From JACRBR01 sp964371355 (GTDB taxonomy: Bacteria; Chloroflexota; Dehalococcoidia; DSTF01; JACRBR01), in the NCBI GenBank assembly GCA_964371355.1, contig CAYJMG010000018.1, positions 23,631 to 87,630 of the forward strand: a stretch of DNA of 64,000 nt. Reading direction: 5' to 3'. Numbering within the stretch: the stretch's first letter is position 1; each line of letters begins with the position of its first letter. The notes under the pieces are model-generated. The model was not told the DNA's origin and made no database searches. It was given only the letters and a program-made list of their open reading frames with translations. The position numbers and the translations under genes are program-made. Of the stretch, positions 31,927 to 40,331 are shown piece by piece.

Positions 31927-31951
31927 ACTTAGTGTACCTTCTACACTAAGT
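31927..31951. promoter_or_regulatory. Perfect 10-bp inverted repeat upstream of nadE
   Basis: ACTTAGTGTA (31927-31936) and TACACTAAGT (31942-31951) are perfect complements around CCTTC, 12 bases before the nadE ATG and overlapping its probable promoter. The position and symmetry suggest an operator. NAD genes in many bacteria are repressed by NrtR or NiaR through such palindromes; which regulator applies here cannot be told. Confidence 0.6.
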
Positions 31952-32085
31952 AGCCTTTCCCGCGCAATCCGCCGCCTCCCGTTATGTCCCCTCTCCCGCT
32001 TCCCGCCTCCCACTGCTCACGTCCAGCGTACACCCCCGCGCGGCACCGCTCCCCGCCGGCCCCACCCACGCCACCCGCCACCCGT

Positions 32086-32148
32086 CTCCCGCCTCCCGCC
32101 TCCCGCCTCCCGCCTCCCGCCTCCCGCCTCCCGCCTCCCGTCTCCCGC
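32086..32148. repeat. Nine tandem CTCCCGC heptads
   Basis: Nine 7-bp units, all CTCCCGC except one ending in T. Looser CTCCCGC/CTTCCCGC copies begin near 31989. The tract fills most of the gap between nadE and the AAA ATPase gene. Confidence 0.9.
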
Positions 32149-32241
32149 TTCTAACCTCAACCCCGTAACGTCCCTTGACGTCCCCCGTTCTCCTTCTTGA
32201 CGACGGTCTACACCACGCCCCGCAGGCGCCCGGAGGACAGC

Positions 32242-33585
32242 ATGACCACCACCTTCATCCCAAGCTCGGACACGGCGCAGCACGACGCGGCCCCGCACGA
32301 CGCGGGCCCTCACACGCCCCACCGCATCCCCGAGCCCGTGACCGCCGCCCAGCTGGGCCTCGACCGCGGCCTCCTGCTCGACCTCACACTCAAGACGCTC
32401 TTCTACGGCGGTCGCATGACCCGCGCCGAGCTCTCCGACTCGCTCAAGGTCTCCGGCTCCGCCATGCAGGACATCCTGCACGCCGCAAAGGCCGACGACT
32501 TGGTGCAGATACCCGGCTCCGACGGCAGCGGCCCTGCCGGCTACCAGTACACCCTCACCCAGAAGGGCATCGACCGCGCACACGAGGCCTTCAATCGCGC
32601 CGGCTACGTCGGTCCCGCCCCGGTCCCGCTGGCCGCGTACGTCCGCCGGACCGCGCAGCAGACCGTCCGCGGCACGACGATGAGCCGGGAGCAGGTGCAG
32701 CACGCGCTCGGCAACCTCATCCTCTCCGGCGAGACGCTCGACCGCATCGGCCGCGCCGCCGCCTCCCGCCGGTCGACGCTGCTCTACGGCAACAGCGGCA
32801 ACGGCAAGACCACTGTCGTCCGCGCGCTGGGCGCCGCCGCCACCGACAGCATCCTCATCCCCTACGCCATCGAGATGCTGGGCCAGGTCGTCCGGCTGTA
32901 CGACCCCTCGAAGCATGAACTCGCGCACGAGGGCCCGCCCTCCGAGGGCGATCTCTTCGGCGAGCGCCGCGACCGCCGTTGGATCGCCATCAAGCGTCCC
33001 GTGATCTGGGCCGGCGGCGAGCTGACGAAGCACAGCGTCGAGCTGCAGTGGGACGAGCGCACCCGCCTGTACGAGGCGCCGCTGCAGCTCAAGGCCAACG
33101 GCGGCACGCTCATCATCGACGACTTCGGTCGCCAGCGCATGCCGGCCGTCGATCTGCTGAACCGCTGGATCGGCGCCCTCGAGGGCAGCACCGACCACCT
33201 CACGCTGCACACCGGCCAGATGGTCGAGATCCCGTTCGACGTGATGCTCCTGTTCTCCACCAACCTCACGCCAACCGACCTCGCCGACGACGCCTTCCTC
33301 CGCCGCATCCGCTACAAGATCCAGCTCCCCGACCCCACGCCGGCCGAGTACCGCGCGATCTTCGTCGGCGAATGCGAGCGGCGCGGCGTCCGCTTCGACG
33401 ACGTGGCCGTCTCCCACCTGCTCGATAGCTGGTACGGCGACGGCCGCAGCCTCCGCGGCTGCCACCCGCGCGACCTCGTCGAGGCGATCCTCGATGCCGC
33501 CGTGTTCGACGGCCAGGCACCTGCCCTGACCCCGAAGCTGCTCGACGAAGTCTGCCGCACCTACTTCCTCCAGCGCGCGAACTAA
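32242..33585 (+). CDS. AAA ATPase with N-terminal winged-helix domain
   Basis: A 447-residue protein. The first part (residues about 45-125: LDLTLKTLFYGGRMTRAELSDSLKVS and a QYTLTQKG wing) looks like a winged helix. The ATPase core has Walker A GNSGNGKT in TLLYGNSGNGKTTVVRAL, Walker B GGTLIIDDFGRQ, and sensor FSTNLTP. This combination is common in Chloroflexota, sometimes near type IV/Flp pilus genes, but none are adjacent here. The start at 32242 follows GGAGG. Role unknown; it may remodel a DNA or protein complex. Confidence 0.75.
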   Translation: MTTTFIPSSDTAQHDAAPHDAGPHTPHRIPEPVTAAQLGLDRGLLLDLTLKTLFYGGRMTRAELSDSLKVSGSAMQDILHAAKADDLVQIPGSDGSGPAGYQYTLTQKGIDRAHEAFNRAGYVGPAPVPLAAYVRRTAQQTVRGTTMSREQVQHALGNLILSGETLDRIGRAAASRRSTLLYGNSGNGKTTVVRALGAAATDSILIPYAIEMLGQVVRLYDPSKHELAHEGPPSEGDLFGERRDRRWIAIKRPVIWAGGELTKHSVELQWDERTRLYEAPLQLKANGGTLIIDDFGRQRMPAVDLLNRWIGALEGSTDHLTLHTGQMVEIPFDVMLLFSTNLTPTDLADDAFLRRIRYKIQLPDPTPAEYRAIFVGECERRGVRFDDVAVSHLLDSWYGDGRSLRGCHPRDLVEAILDAAVFDGQAPALTPKLLDEVCRTYFLQRAN

Positions 33586-33850
33586 CGGACAACGGCGGCG
33601 CATGACGTGCCGCCGGCAGGCTTTCCTCCTGATCGCGGTTCGGCCGCCTCCCGTCTCAAGACATGACGAAGGCGGCCTAACCGCGTCTTCCTCCGGAAGA
33701 GTCGCGGCGGCCGTTCACCGTCATGCTGAGCGCAGCGAAGCATCTTGTAGTGAAACGCAAATCGCGACATGCGACAGCGCCAACACATCATGGTTGAGCA
33801 CGACAGGCAGGATACTCACTCACGCACTGACGCACTGAGCCACTGAGCCA
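33586..33850. other. 265-bp gap without a gene, short repeats only
   Basis: No coding sequence is supported. It contains a TCATGCTGAGCGCAGCGAAG word (33720-33740), a CATGCGACAGCGCC word also seen at 63918-63932, and CACTGACGCACTGAGCCAC words at 33815-33850. Confidence 0.5.
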
Positions 33851-34666
33851 CTACCGCTCGACCGGCAGGTCCTCCCGGTTCCCCCACTCCGCCCACGACC
33901 CGTCGTAGTTCCGCACGTCCGGGTACCCCAGCACGTGCTTCAGCACGAACCACGTGTGCACCGCCCGGATCCCGAGCTGGCAGTGCGCGATCACCTGCTT
34001 GTCCGGCGTCACGCCCGCCGATTCATACATCGCCCGCAGCTCCTCCGCCGGCTTCAGCACGTTGTCGCCCGCCGTCGCGTCCGTCCACTCGACGTTCACG
34101 GCGCCGGGGATGTGCCCGCCGCGCTTCGCCCGGACGTTCGTGCCGTCGTACTCGTCCTGCGCCCGCACGTCCAGGATCACGCGGTCCCGCGCGCCGATCG
34201 CGTCGCGCGCCTGCTGCCACGTCGCGCGATTCGCCTCGTCCGTGCCCGCCGGCTCCAGGTACGCCGCAGGCGGCGGCGTCACTACCTCGCGCGTCACCGG
34301 CCGGCCCTCCGCCAGCCAGCGCTCGCGTCCGCCCTCCAGTACGTACACCGGCGCCGCATGCCGGTAGTACTCCATCGTCCACAGCCCGCGGATCGCGTAC
34401 GAATTGTGCCGGTCTCCGTACCACACCACCGTCGTCCGTGGCCCGATGCCGTAGCGGCTCATCAGCGCCGCGAACTGCGCCGGCGTCAGCACGTGCCCGG
34501 CAGAGTCGTCGCCGGCGCGCAGTAAATGCGCGTAGTGGTCGCACCACTGCGCGCCCGGGATGTGCGCCTCGTCGTACGTTGCCCGCTCGATGCTCGCCTC
34601 GATGACACGTACGTCCGGATCCCCCAGCCGACCCTCCAGCCACTCCGGTGTCACCAGCACGCTCAC
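33851..34666 (-). CDS. Sulfurtransferase with two rhodanese domains
   Basis: A 271-residue tandem-rhodanese protein. The first domain (VTPEWLEGRLGDPDVRVIEAS to the YYRHAAPVYVLEGG region) lacks the active Cys; the second ends in the active loop AHCQLGIRAVHTWF, with catalytic Cys. It fits thiosulfate or 3-mercaptopyruvate sulfurtransferase. GTG at 34666 overlaps the TGA of the upstream thioesterase gene (GTGA), and GGAGGTG precedes it. It is the last gene of a four-gene coupled operon. Confidence 0.9.
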   Translation of the reverse strand: MSVLVTPEWLEGRLGDPDVRVIEASIERATYDEAHIPGAQWCDHYAHLLRAGDDSAGHVLTPAQFAALMSRYGIGPRTTVVWYGDRHNSYAIRGLWTMEYYRHAAPVYVLEGGRERWLAEGRPVTREVVTPPPAAYLEPAGTDEANRATWQQARDAIGARDRVILDVRAQDEYDGTNVRAKRGGHIPGAVNVEWTDATAGDNVLKPAEELRAMYESAGVTPDKQVIAHCQLGIRAVHTWFVLKHVLGYPDVRNYDGSWAEWGNREDLPVER

Positions 34667-35142
34667 GTGACCACCTCCGGCGCGTCCGACCGGCCTGCGC
34701 GCCGGGCAAGGTCGGTCATCTCGCCCGCGAATCGCCCGTCCAGCTTCATGAACGTCCCGTCGGCCTCCGCCAGCACCACGCCGTCCGGTGACTTCAGCTC
34801 CGCCCGCAGCTCGATCAGCCGCCCGCGGTTCTTCACGATCCACGCCTCCGCGCGCAGCATGCGGTCCATGGGCACGGGCTGCCGGAAGCGGATGTTCAGC
34901 CGGGCTGTCGCCCCCCACTCGCGCGCGTGGTACACGGCATACCCCATCGCCTCGTCCAGCATCGCCGACACAACCCCGCCGTGCATGCGCCCGGGATACC
35001 CTTGCTGGAACGGCAGCGGCTCGTAGTCGCAGATCGTGCGCTCGCCCTCCAGCCTGAACCGCATGTGCAGGCCGTGCTCGTTCGCGTTGCCGCAGGCGTA
35101 GCACAGGCGCGCCGGGGGCTGCGTCGCTCGCTCGTCGCTCAC
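34663..35142 (-). CDS. Hotdog-fold thioesterase with Cys-containing N-terminus
   Basis: A 159-residue hotdog protein. The N-terminus LCYACGNANEHGLHMRF is typical of a PaaI/4HBT subgroup that starts CFVCGxxNPxGL. The HGG motif lies in GYPGRMHGGVVSAMLDEAMGYAVY. It should hydrolyse an acyl-CoA thioester. GTG at 35142 overlaps the stop of the MaoC gene upstream (GTGA), and its own stop overlaps the rhodanese start, so all are translationally coupled. Confidence 0.82.
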   Translation of the reverse strand: MSDERATQPPARLCYACGNANEHGLHMRFRLEGERTICDYEPLPFQQGYPGRMHGGVVSAMLDEAMGYAVYHAREWGATARLNIRFRQPVPMDRMLRAEAWIVKNRGRLIELRAELKSPDGVVLAEADGTFMKLDGRFAGEMTDLARRAGRSDAPEVVT

Positions 35143-35534
35143 GCCGTCACCGTCACAGATGCGCGACCCTCGATCACCACCTCGCCCGACTGCGTCGCGC
35201 ACTGCACCGCATACTCCGCGACACTGTCCGTCTCTTTCGTCAGCGCTGCCGACGCCGTCACGGTGTCGCCCGGCCGTGTCGGCGCCTTGAAGCGCACCTT
35301 TAGCCTTCCCGTGCGGCTCCACGCCTCGCCGAACGCCCCGCGCATCATCTCGGCCATCAGCGCCAGCACCAGCATCCCGTGCGCGATCGTCCCGCCGAAC
35401 GGCGTGGCTGCGGCGAATGCCGGGTCGACGTGGATCGGGTTGTGGTCACCCGACGCCTCGGCGTACGCGTCGATTCGCGGCTGCGTGATCTCCCGCACGA
35501 CCGGCCGTACGTCCGCCCGGGCATCGGCGCTCAC
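35139..35534 (-). CDS. MaoC-like (R)-specific enoyl-CoA hydratase
   Basis: A 131-residue MaoC-family hotdog protein with the hydratase-2 motif ASGDHNPIHVDPAFA (catalytic Asp and His) followed by TPFGGTIAHGMLVLALMAEM. It probably forms a functional dimer with the MaoC-N protein encoded just upstream, as in split (3R)-hydroxyacyl dehydratases. Overlaps neighbours by 4 bases on both sides. Confidence 0.88.
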   Translation of the reverse strand: MSADARADVRPVVREITQPRIDAYAEASGDHNPIHVDPAFAAATPFGGTIAHGMLVLALMAEMMRGAFGEAWSRTGRLKVRFKAPTRPGDTVTASAALTKETDSVAEYAVQCATQSGEVVIEGRASVTVTA

Positions 35535-35947
35535 CCCCCACCTCCCGCCGCGCCCGCCGGCGCCATGATCGTGGTCCGCGCCCGGATCGCCGTCCCCGCC
35601 GCACCCGCGATCTCGAACTCCATCACCGCGATCACGAACCCCTGCCGCTCCGACCGCTGCGCGATGCGCCCCGACATCGTCAATAGCTCGCCCGCCGCCA
35701 GCGCCGCCGCGTGTTCGATCTCCTGCCCCGTGTGCAGCGACCCCTCCGGTAGCGAGATCTCGCCCTGTAGCGCCTCCAGCGCGAGCGCCACCGCCGCCAG
35801 CGGCGGCACAGTCCCGCCATAGTCATTCGCGTCCCCGATCGCCGCCAGATACGCGGCGATCCGCCCCTCATCGAGAGAGAACGTCACCGGCAGGAACTCG
35901 TGGCCACGAGGGAAGGAAGTGATGCTCGCGGGCGCGTGAGACGTCAT
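35531..35947 (-). CDS. MaoC N-terminal-type dehydratase subunit
   Basis: A 138-residue protein of the FAS1-type/MaoC-dehydratase-N family: HEFLPVTFSLDEGRIAAYLAAIGDAND near the N-terminus, then SLHTGQEIEHAAALAAGELLTMSGRIAQRSER and VMEFEIAGAAG. It lacks the hydratase motif, so it is the structural half, with the neighbour at 35139 supplying catalysis. The pair resembles HadA/HadB-type dehydratases. The Gly/Ala tail is of low complexity. First gene of the coupled operon; ATG at 35947. Confidence 0.82.
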   Translation of the reverse strand: MTSHAPASITSFPRGHEFLPVTFSLDEGRIAAYLAAIGDANDYGGTVPPLAAVALALEALQGEISLPEGSLHTGQEIEHAAALAAGELLTMSGRIAQRSERQGFVIAVMEFEIAGAAGTAIRARTTIMAPAGAAGGGG

Positions 35948-36062
35948 CGGCTGAGGCTACGCACCCCTCCGCGCCTGTGTCAACGTAGGCAACCGGCCCG
36001 CCGGGGAGCCCGAACTCGGAACCTGAACCATGGGCCGTGAACTACGGACTACGAACTACAGA

Positions 36063-36410
36063 CTAAATACACGGCGTGTTCATGTACGTCTCGCCCCAGT
36101 CCTCGAGCCGCACCAGCGCCTCGCCGAGCTGCTGCCCCTTCGGCGTCAGCTCGTACTCCACCCACGGCGGCATCACGGCGATAATCGTGCGCGAGACGAC
36201 TTCCAGCTCCTCGAGGTTCTTGAGCCGGTCCCGCAGCGTCCGCGAGTTGCACCCGCCCACACCCACGGCAAGCTCGTTGAACCGCCGCTTGCCGCCCATC
36301 AGCTCGTGGACGATGTGGGGGACCCACTTCTGGCCCAGCAGCGCCAGAGTCGCGCGCACGGGACAATAGGCGTCATTGGCATCAATGACAAGTTTTCGCT
36401 CAAGCACCAT
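36063..36410 (-). CDS. HxlR-family transcriptional regulator
   Basis: A 115-residue winged-helix regulator: DAYCPVRATLALLGQKWVPHIVHELMGGKRRFNEL then CNSRTLRDRLKNLEELEVVSR and EYELTPKGQQLGEALVRLEDW. The conserved Cys near residue 16 is the redox-sensing site in related YodB/HypR proteins. It is one gene from a peroxiredoxin, so control by thiol or electrophile stress is plausible. Upstream bases are AT-rich (TTACAAATGAATTGCT), unlike the surroundings. Confidence 0.87.
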   Translation of the reverse strand: MVLERKLVIDANDAYCPVRATLALLGQKWVPHIVHELMGGKRRFNELAVGVGGCNSRTLRDRLKNLEELEVVSRTIIAVMPPWVEYELTPKGQQLGEALVRLEDWGETYMNTPCI

Positions 36411-36497
36411 AGCAATTCATTTGTAACCTATCGTGACGGCTGCTGTAAAGCGCCAGACACGAAACCACCCCGCCCCAGTGAGCCGCTGTCCGCCGGG

Positions 36498-36532
36498 TAC
36501 ATGCGCCCGGGTGCATGCGCCGAGTACATGCG
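36498..36532. repeat. Three TACATGCGC direct repeats
   Basis: TACATGCGC (36498), TGCATGCGC (36512) and TACATGCG (36525), 13-14 bases apart, lie between the HxlR gene and the peroxiredoxin gene. They could be regulator binding sites at helical-turn spacing or a random expansion. Confidence 0.45.
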
Positions 36533-36542
36533 ATAGATAGAT

Positions 36543-36989
36543 CTAGCCGAGCGCCGCCAGCGCCTTCTTCTGGTCCCGGATCTGCGCGGGCCCGTTGTGC
36601 TCGACGTACGTCACCTTGCCGTCCTTGTCGATCACCACCGTCAGCCGCTCCGCGATGCCGATCGCCTCGTTCCAGCACCCGTACGCCTGCGCGACCGCGC
36701 CCTTCATGTCGGCCAGCAGGCTGTACGGCAGGTTTTCCTTCTCCTTGAAGGCCTTGTGCGTCCACGTGCTGTCCCGGCTGATGCCGAAGATCGTCGCGCC
36801 CTTCCCCTCGAACAGCGATGTGTCGTCGCGGTACGCGCAGGCCTCGGTCGTGCAGAACGGCGAGAAGTCCAGCGGGTAAAAGAACAGCACCACGGGCTTC
36901 CCCCGCAGCGCCGTCAGCGTGACGTCCTGGTTGTTCTCGTTCTTCAGGGTAAAGTCGGGCGCTTCCTGGCCGACCTGTACGTTCGCCAT
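36543..36989 (-). CDS. Peroxiredoxin (AhpC/TSA, PrxQ-like)
   Basis: A 148-residue thioredoxin-fold peroxidase: VGQEAPDFTLKNENNQDVTL, then YPLDFSPFCTTEACAYRD with the peroxidatic Cys and a second Cys five residues later, the PrxQ/BCP arrangement. It reduces peroxides using thioredoxin. The ATG at 36989 is preferred because AAAGGAG lies 7 bases before it; the ATG two codons earlier is too close to that site. It lies upstream of the HxlR gene on the same strand. Confidence 0.9.
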   Translation of the reverse strand: MANVQVGQEAPDFTLKNENNQDVTLTALRGKPVVLFFYPLDFSPFCTTEACAYRDDTSLFEGKGATIFGISRDSTWTHKAFKEKENLPYSLLADMKGAVAQAYGCWNEAIGIAERLTVVIDKDGKVTYVEHNGPAQIRDQKKALAALG

Positions 36990-37181
36990 CTCCATGCTCC
37001 TTTGGTTGATGGGTAAACGAATGATCCGGTGTCACTCCCATCCTAGCGAAGCGTCACCCGGCGGAGTAGCGACGCCGGCGGTCAGGCCAGGACGCCCGGC
37101 GCCGTCCTTCCAGCACCCGGCTATCCGGCTTCGTCCGCATCCCCAGGCGAGTTCGATCGTCTGAATCAAACGGAAGGACCG

Positions 37182-38639
37182 CTAGCTGGCCACGCGCGCC
37201 GGCTCCGCGTCCAGCGCCTCCAGGTACCCCAGCATCGAGCACGCGGCCACTTTTGCGTCGCGCACGGCCGTCACCACCAGATCCGCCCCGTTCACCACGT
37301 CACCGCCGGCGAACACACCCGCTCGCGATGTGCGGCCCGTCTCCCGGTCGACTGAAACGATGCCCCAGCGGTCGTACTCGATCCCCGTCGCGGACGCGGG
37401 TACGTCCTCATCCGCGCTGTAACCGATCGCCAGCACGACGCTGTCCGCCTCCAGCGTGAACTCCGACCCCGGAACCGCCTGCGGACGCCGGCGCCCGCTT
37501 TCATCCGCCGGTCCCAGCTCCATGCGCTGCAGCTCGACCGCGTTCACGCGTCCGCTGTTCGCCGCCAGGAATCGCACCGGCGCGCACAGGAACTCGAACC
37601 GCACGCCCTCTTCGCGTGCGTGTTGCCGCTCCTCTTCGCGCCCCACCATCTCCTTCTCCGTGCGCCGGTACACCAGCGTCACCTCGCTCGCCCCCAGCCG
37701 CACCGCCGTGCGCGAGCAGTCCATCGACGTATCGCCACCGCCGATGATCACGACGCGCCGCCCCACGAACAGCGGCTTGCGCATCGCCTCCGGCAGCTCG
37801 TCCGGCCGCAGGTTCCCGCGCGAGAGGAACTCCGTCGCCTGGTACACGCCCATCAGCTCTCCGCCGTCGATTTGCAGCGGGTTGCCCGCCGACGCGCCGT
37901 GCGCCAGGAACACCGCGTCGTACCCATCGTTCAACAGCGATTCGACGGTGATCGCCTCGCCCGCACCCACGCGGGTGTTCAGCCGGAACCCGACGGGCAG
38001 CGGCTCCAGCCGTTCCAGCCACTCGTCGACGACCTCTTTCTGCAGCTTGAAGCCCGGGATGCCATACCGCAGCACCCCGCCGGCCAGGGGCCACGCGTCG
38101 AACACGGTGCAGTCATGCCCCTCCGACGCCAGGTCCTCCGCCACCGTCAGCCCCGCCGGCCCCGCGCCGACGATCGCCACCCGCCGTCCCGTCAACCGCG
38201 GCGAGACCGGCAGCGGTCCGTCGTGGCGCCGCCCGTCAGCCACGAACGCCTCCAGCCGGCCGATCGCGACGGGCTTCGCGTTCTTGCCCACCACGCAGTG
38301 GCCCTCGCACAGCCGCTCCTGCGGGCACAGCCGCCCGCACATCTCGGACATCGAGTTCGTCTCGTGGAACACCTCGGCCGCGCCAAGCGCGTCGCCGTGC
38401 TCCAGCAACCACAAAGCGCCGGGGATGTCGTTGTGCACCGGGCAGGCCTGCTGGCACGGCGCCGCAGGACACTGGATGCAGCGCTCCGCCTCCACTTTCG
38501 CCATCTCCAGGCTGATGGGGAGGTAGACCTCGCTCCAGTTGTTCACGCGGGCGTTTGGCGCCTGCTTGGCGATCTGCTGGGCCGGGATCTTCAGCCGCGC
38601 TTTGCGGTCGACCGGTGGGCGCTCGTGTGTCTCTGGCAT
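37182..38639 (-). CDS. GltD-like NADPH:acceptor flavoprotein (copy 1)
   Basis: A 485-residue protein of the glutamate-synthase small-subunit family. The N-terminal Fe-S domain has CIQCPAAPCQQACPVHNDIP and CGRLCPQERLCEGHC, binding two [4Fe-4S] clusters. FAD and NAD(P)H sites are VAIVGAGPAGLTVAEDLA and RRVVIIGGGDTSMDCSRTA, and the end carries GVFAGGDVVNGADLVVTAVRDAK. No gltB large subunit is adjacent, so it may serve another acceptor, as in NfnB or SudA-type enzymes. A second copy of equal length is at 62379. Confidence 0.88.
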   Translation of the reverse strand: MPETHERPPVDRKARLKIPAQQIAKQAPNARVNNWSEVYLPISLEMAKVEAERCIQCPAAPCQQACPVHNDIPGALWLLEHGDALGAAEVFHETNSMSEMCGRLCPQERLCEGHCVVGKNAKPVAIGRLEAFVADGRRHDGPLPVSPRLTGRRVAIVGAGPAGLTVAEDLASEGHDCTVFDAWPLAGGVLRYGIPGFKLQKEVVDEWLERLEPLPVGFRLNTRVGAGEAITVESLLNDGYDAVFLAHGASAGNPLQIDGGELMGVYQATEFLSRGNLRPDELPEAMRKPLFVGRRVVIIGGGDTSMDCSRTAVRLGASEVTLVYRRTEKEMVGREEERQHAREEGVRFEFLCAPVRFLAANSGRVNAVELQRMELGPADESGRRRPQAVPGSEFTLEADSVVLAIGYSADEDVPASATGIEYDRWGIVSVDRETGRTSRAGVFAGGDVVNGADLVVTAVRDAKVAACSMLGYLEALDAEPARVAS

Positions 38640-38851
38640 GTCACGTCCCTGCGTGATTGTCGTCAGCGCTCCATGCCCAGCGTACCAAAGCCCTCATCAG
38701 CTCGACCGCTTATGTCTATCGACGCTCCCTATCCCCTACGGGCCCGCCTTGACCCCCGATTCGGCTCGTCCCATGCTGTCGAGAGAATGTCGAGGAGCCT
38801 GCGCATCACGTCTTCCCCTCCACAGCCCACCGCACGTCCCGGGGCGAAGCC

Positions 38852-39385
38852 ATGACCAGCGACCTTGGGCTGGCACGCGGCATCGACATCCAGTCGTTCG
38901 GCCAGCCCGGCCAACGCACCTTCCGCGTCCGCGTTGTCGGCTCCGGCGCTCAGACCGCCTCGATCTGGCTCGAGAAGGAGCAGCTCCAGGCGCTCAGCCT
39001 CGCCCTCCGCCAGATGCTGGCCCAGCTCGAATACGACCAGGAGCCGCCCGCCGCCCACGTCGGAGAATTCCCCGTCACCGCCGACCACGACTTCCGCGCC
39101 GGCCGGCTGGGCATGGGCTTCCATCCCGACGACCGCACCGTCGTCCTCTTCACCTACGAGATCGGCTCCACCGAGGACGACGACGAGCCGACGCTCCGCG
39201 TCCGCATGTCGCAAGAGCAATCGGCCTCGCTCATTCTGAACCTGGACGAGATCATCGCCGGCGGCCGGCCCACCTGTCCGCTGTGCGGCGCGCCCATCGA
39301 GGCCTCAGGCCACGCCTGCATCCGCAGCAACGGCCACTCGAAGCAGCCCATTCCCGAAGAGCCTTCTGGCGACGACGACGCCTGA
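38852..39385 (+). CDS. DUF3090 family protein
   Basis: A 177-residue DUF3090 protein: SFGQPGQRTFRVRVVGSG, SIWLEKEQLQALSLALRQML, and the C-terminal zinc knuckle RPTCPLCGAPIEASGHACIRSNGH with four Cys/His ligands. The family occurs in Actinobacteria and Chloroflexota, often beside a phosphoglycerate-mutase-like gene; its function is not established. Ends in an acidic tail. It supports the proposed phylum. Confidence 0.88.
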   Translation: MTSDLGLARGIDIQSFGQPGQRTFRVRVVGSGAQTASIWLEKEQLQALSLALRQMLAQLEYDQEPPAAHVGEFPVTADHDFRAGRLGMGFHPDDRTVVLFTYEIGSTEDDDEPTLRVRMSQEQSASLILNLDEIIAGGRPTCPLCGAPIEASGHACIRSNGHSKQPIPEEPSGDDDA

Positions 39386-39532
39386 CCCTCCCGACGTCCC
39401 GGTATATACGCAACTTCGATGGTTTGCCCGCAACACTTTACGCCTTGCGGCGTTACTTCCTGCCCGCCGGCCGGGTTAATACGCAGGGGTGGCACAAGCA
39501 TCAGGATGTGCAGTGAAGGGTCAGGAGTACGC

Positions 39533-40096
39533 ATGCCACAGAAGATCATCGCCATAGGAGCAGGGATCACGCTGTTAGCGCTCGCGGCGGCTGGTGCGTT
39601 CGCGTCGCAAGACGGCGTCCTGCTGCAGGAAGTCACAGAGACACCCACGGAGACGCCCACCGAAACGCCCGCTGTCGACGTGCCGACGGAAACGCCGACG
39701 GCCACCGCGACGCCCGCAGACGCGACGGAAACGCCCGTTGATGCAACGGAAACGCCCGCCGACGCCACTGAGACACCGGTCGATGCCACCGAAACGCCTG
39801 TCGATACGACGCCCACGCCGGAAGCGACGGCGACACCCGGCGACGACGAGGACGACGTCCACGGCATCCCCGACTCGAACCCGGTGAAGCACGATGACGA
39901 TGGCGACGGCGAGTGCGAGAAGGGCGAGACCGTCGTGAAGACGACGCCCAGCGGCAACAAGGTCCGCGTGCCCTGCAACGCCGACAAGCACGGGGACGAT
40001 GACGAGGGCGAGGGCGAAAGCTCAGCGTCGGGCGACGACGACGACGACGATGACGACCACGACAGCCACAAGGGCAAAGGCCACGGCCACCGATAG
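39533..40096 (+). CDS. Secreted TETP-repeat, acidic protein
   Basis: A 187-residue exported protein. It has a signal peptide (KIIAIGAGITLLALAAAGAFAS), about 80 residues of TETP/DATETP repeats, and a highly acidic C-terminus (DDDDDDDDHD) ending KGKGHGHR, with one pair of Cys (GECEKG ... VPCNAD). It resembles Thr/Pro-rich glycosylated stalks of Chloroflexota surface proteins and the acidic tail could bind calcium. The ATG at 39533 follows AGGAG. No enzymatic domain is visible. Confidence 0.65.
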   Translation: MPQKIIAIGAGITLLALAAAGAFASQDGVLLQEVTETPTETPTETPAVDVPTETPTATATPADATETPVDATETPADATETPVDATETPVDTTPTPEATATPGDDEDDVHGIPDSNPVKHDDDGDGECEKGETVVKTTPSGNKVRVPCNADKHGDDDEGEGESSASGDDDDDDDDHDSHKGKGHGHR

Positions 40097-40122
40097 CCGT
40101 ACCCTCGGATGAATCACGGCGA

Positions 40123-40142
40123 GCCCCGCGTACGTGCGGGGC
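40123..40142 (+). terminator. Hairpin terminator after TETP-repeat gene
   Basis: GCCCCGC (40123-40129) and GCGGGGC (40136-40142) form a 7-bp stem with a 6-base loop, 27 bases after the stop; the following bases are C/T-rich. Confidence 0.5.
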
Positions 40143-40331
40143 CCGCTTCGCGCCCTTTACGCCCGGCGTCCGCCCTCACATCGCCGCGCGCAAACCCTGA
40201 TACGCAATAGCAATGTCTTTCGGCCCGGGCGCGGTGCTGCCCACAGTCCGATACTTCCACGGCGGCGCGTGCCCGCTGAGGGCCATGGTATCCTGACCCA
40301 TAGCCGCGCTGGTCCTCGGAAAGAGCGAACG

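Noticed and set aside
28766..31927. A 1053-codon open frame on the plus strand
   Set aside because: It runs antisense to the CoA transferase, GNAT, HAD and nadE genes; its translation is Arg/His/Pro-rich with no domain, an artefact of high GC third positions.
32086..32148. Tandem repeat considered as a CRISPR array
   Set aside because: Units are 7 bp with no spacers; it is a simple tandem repeat.
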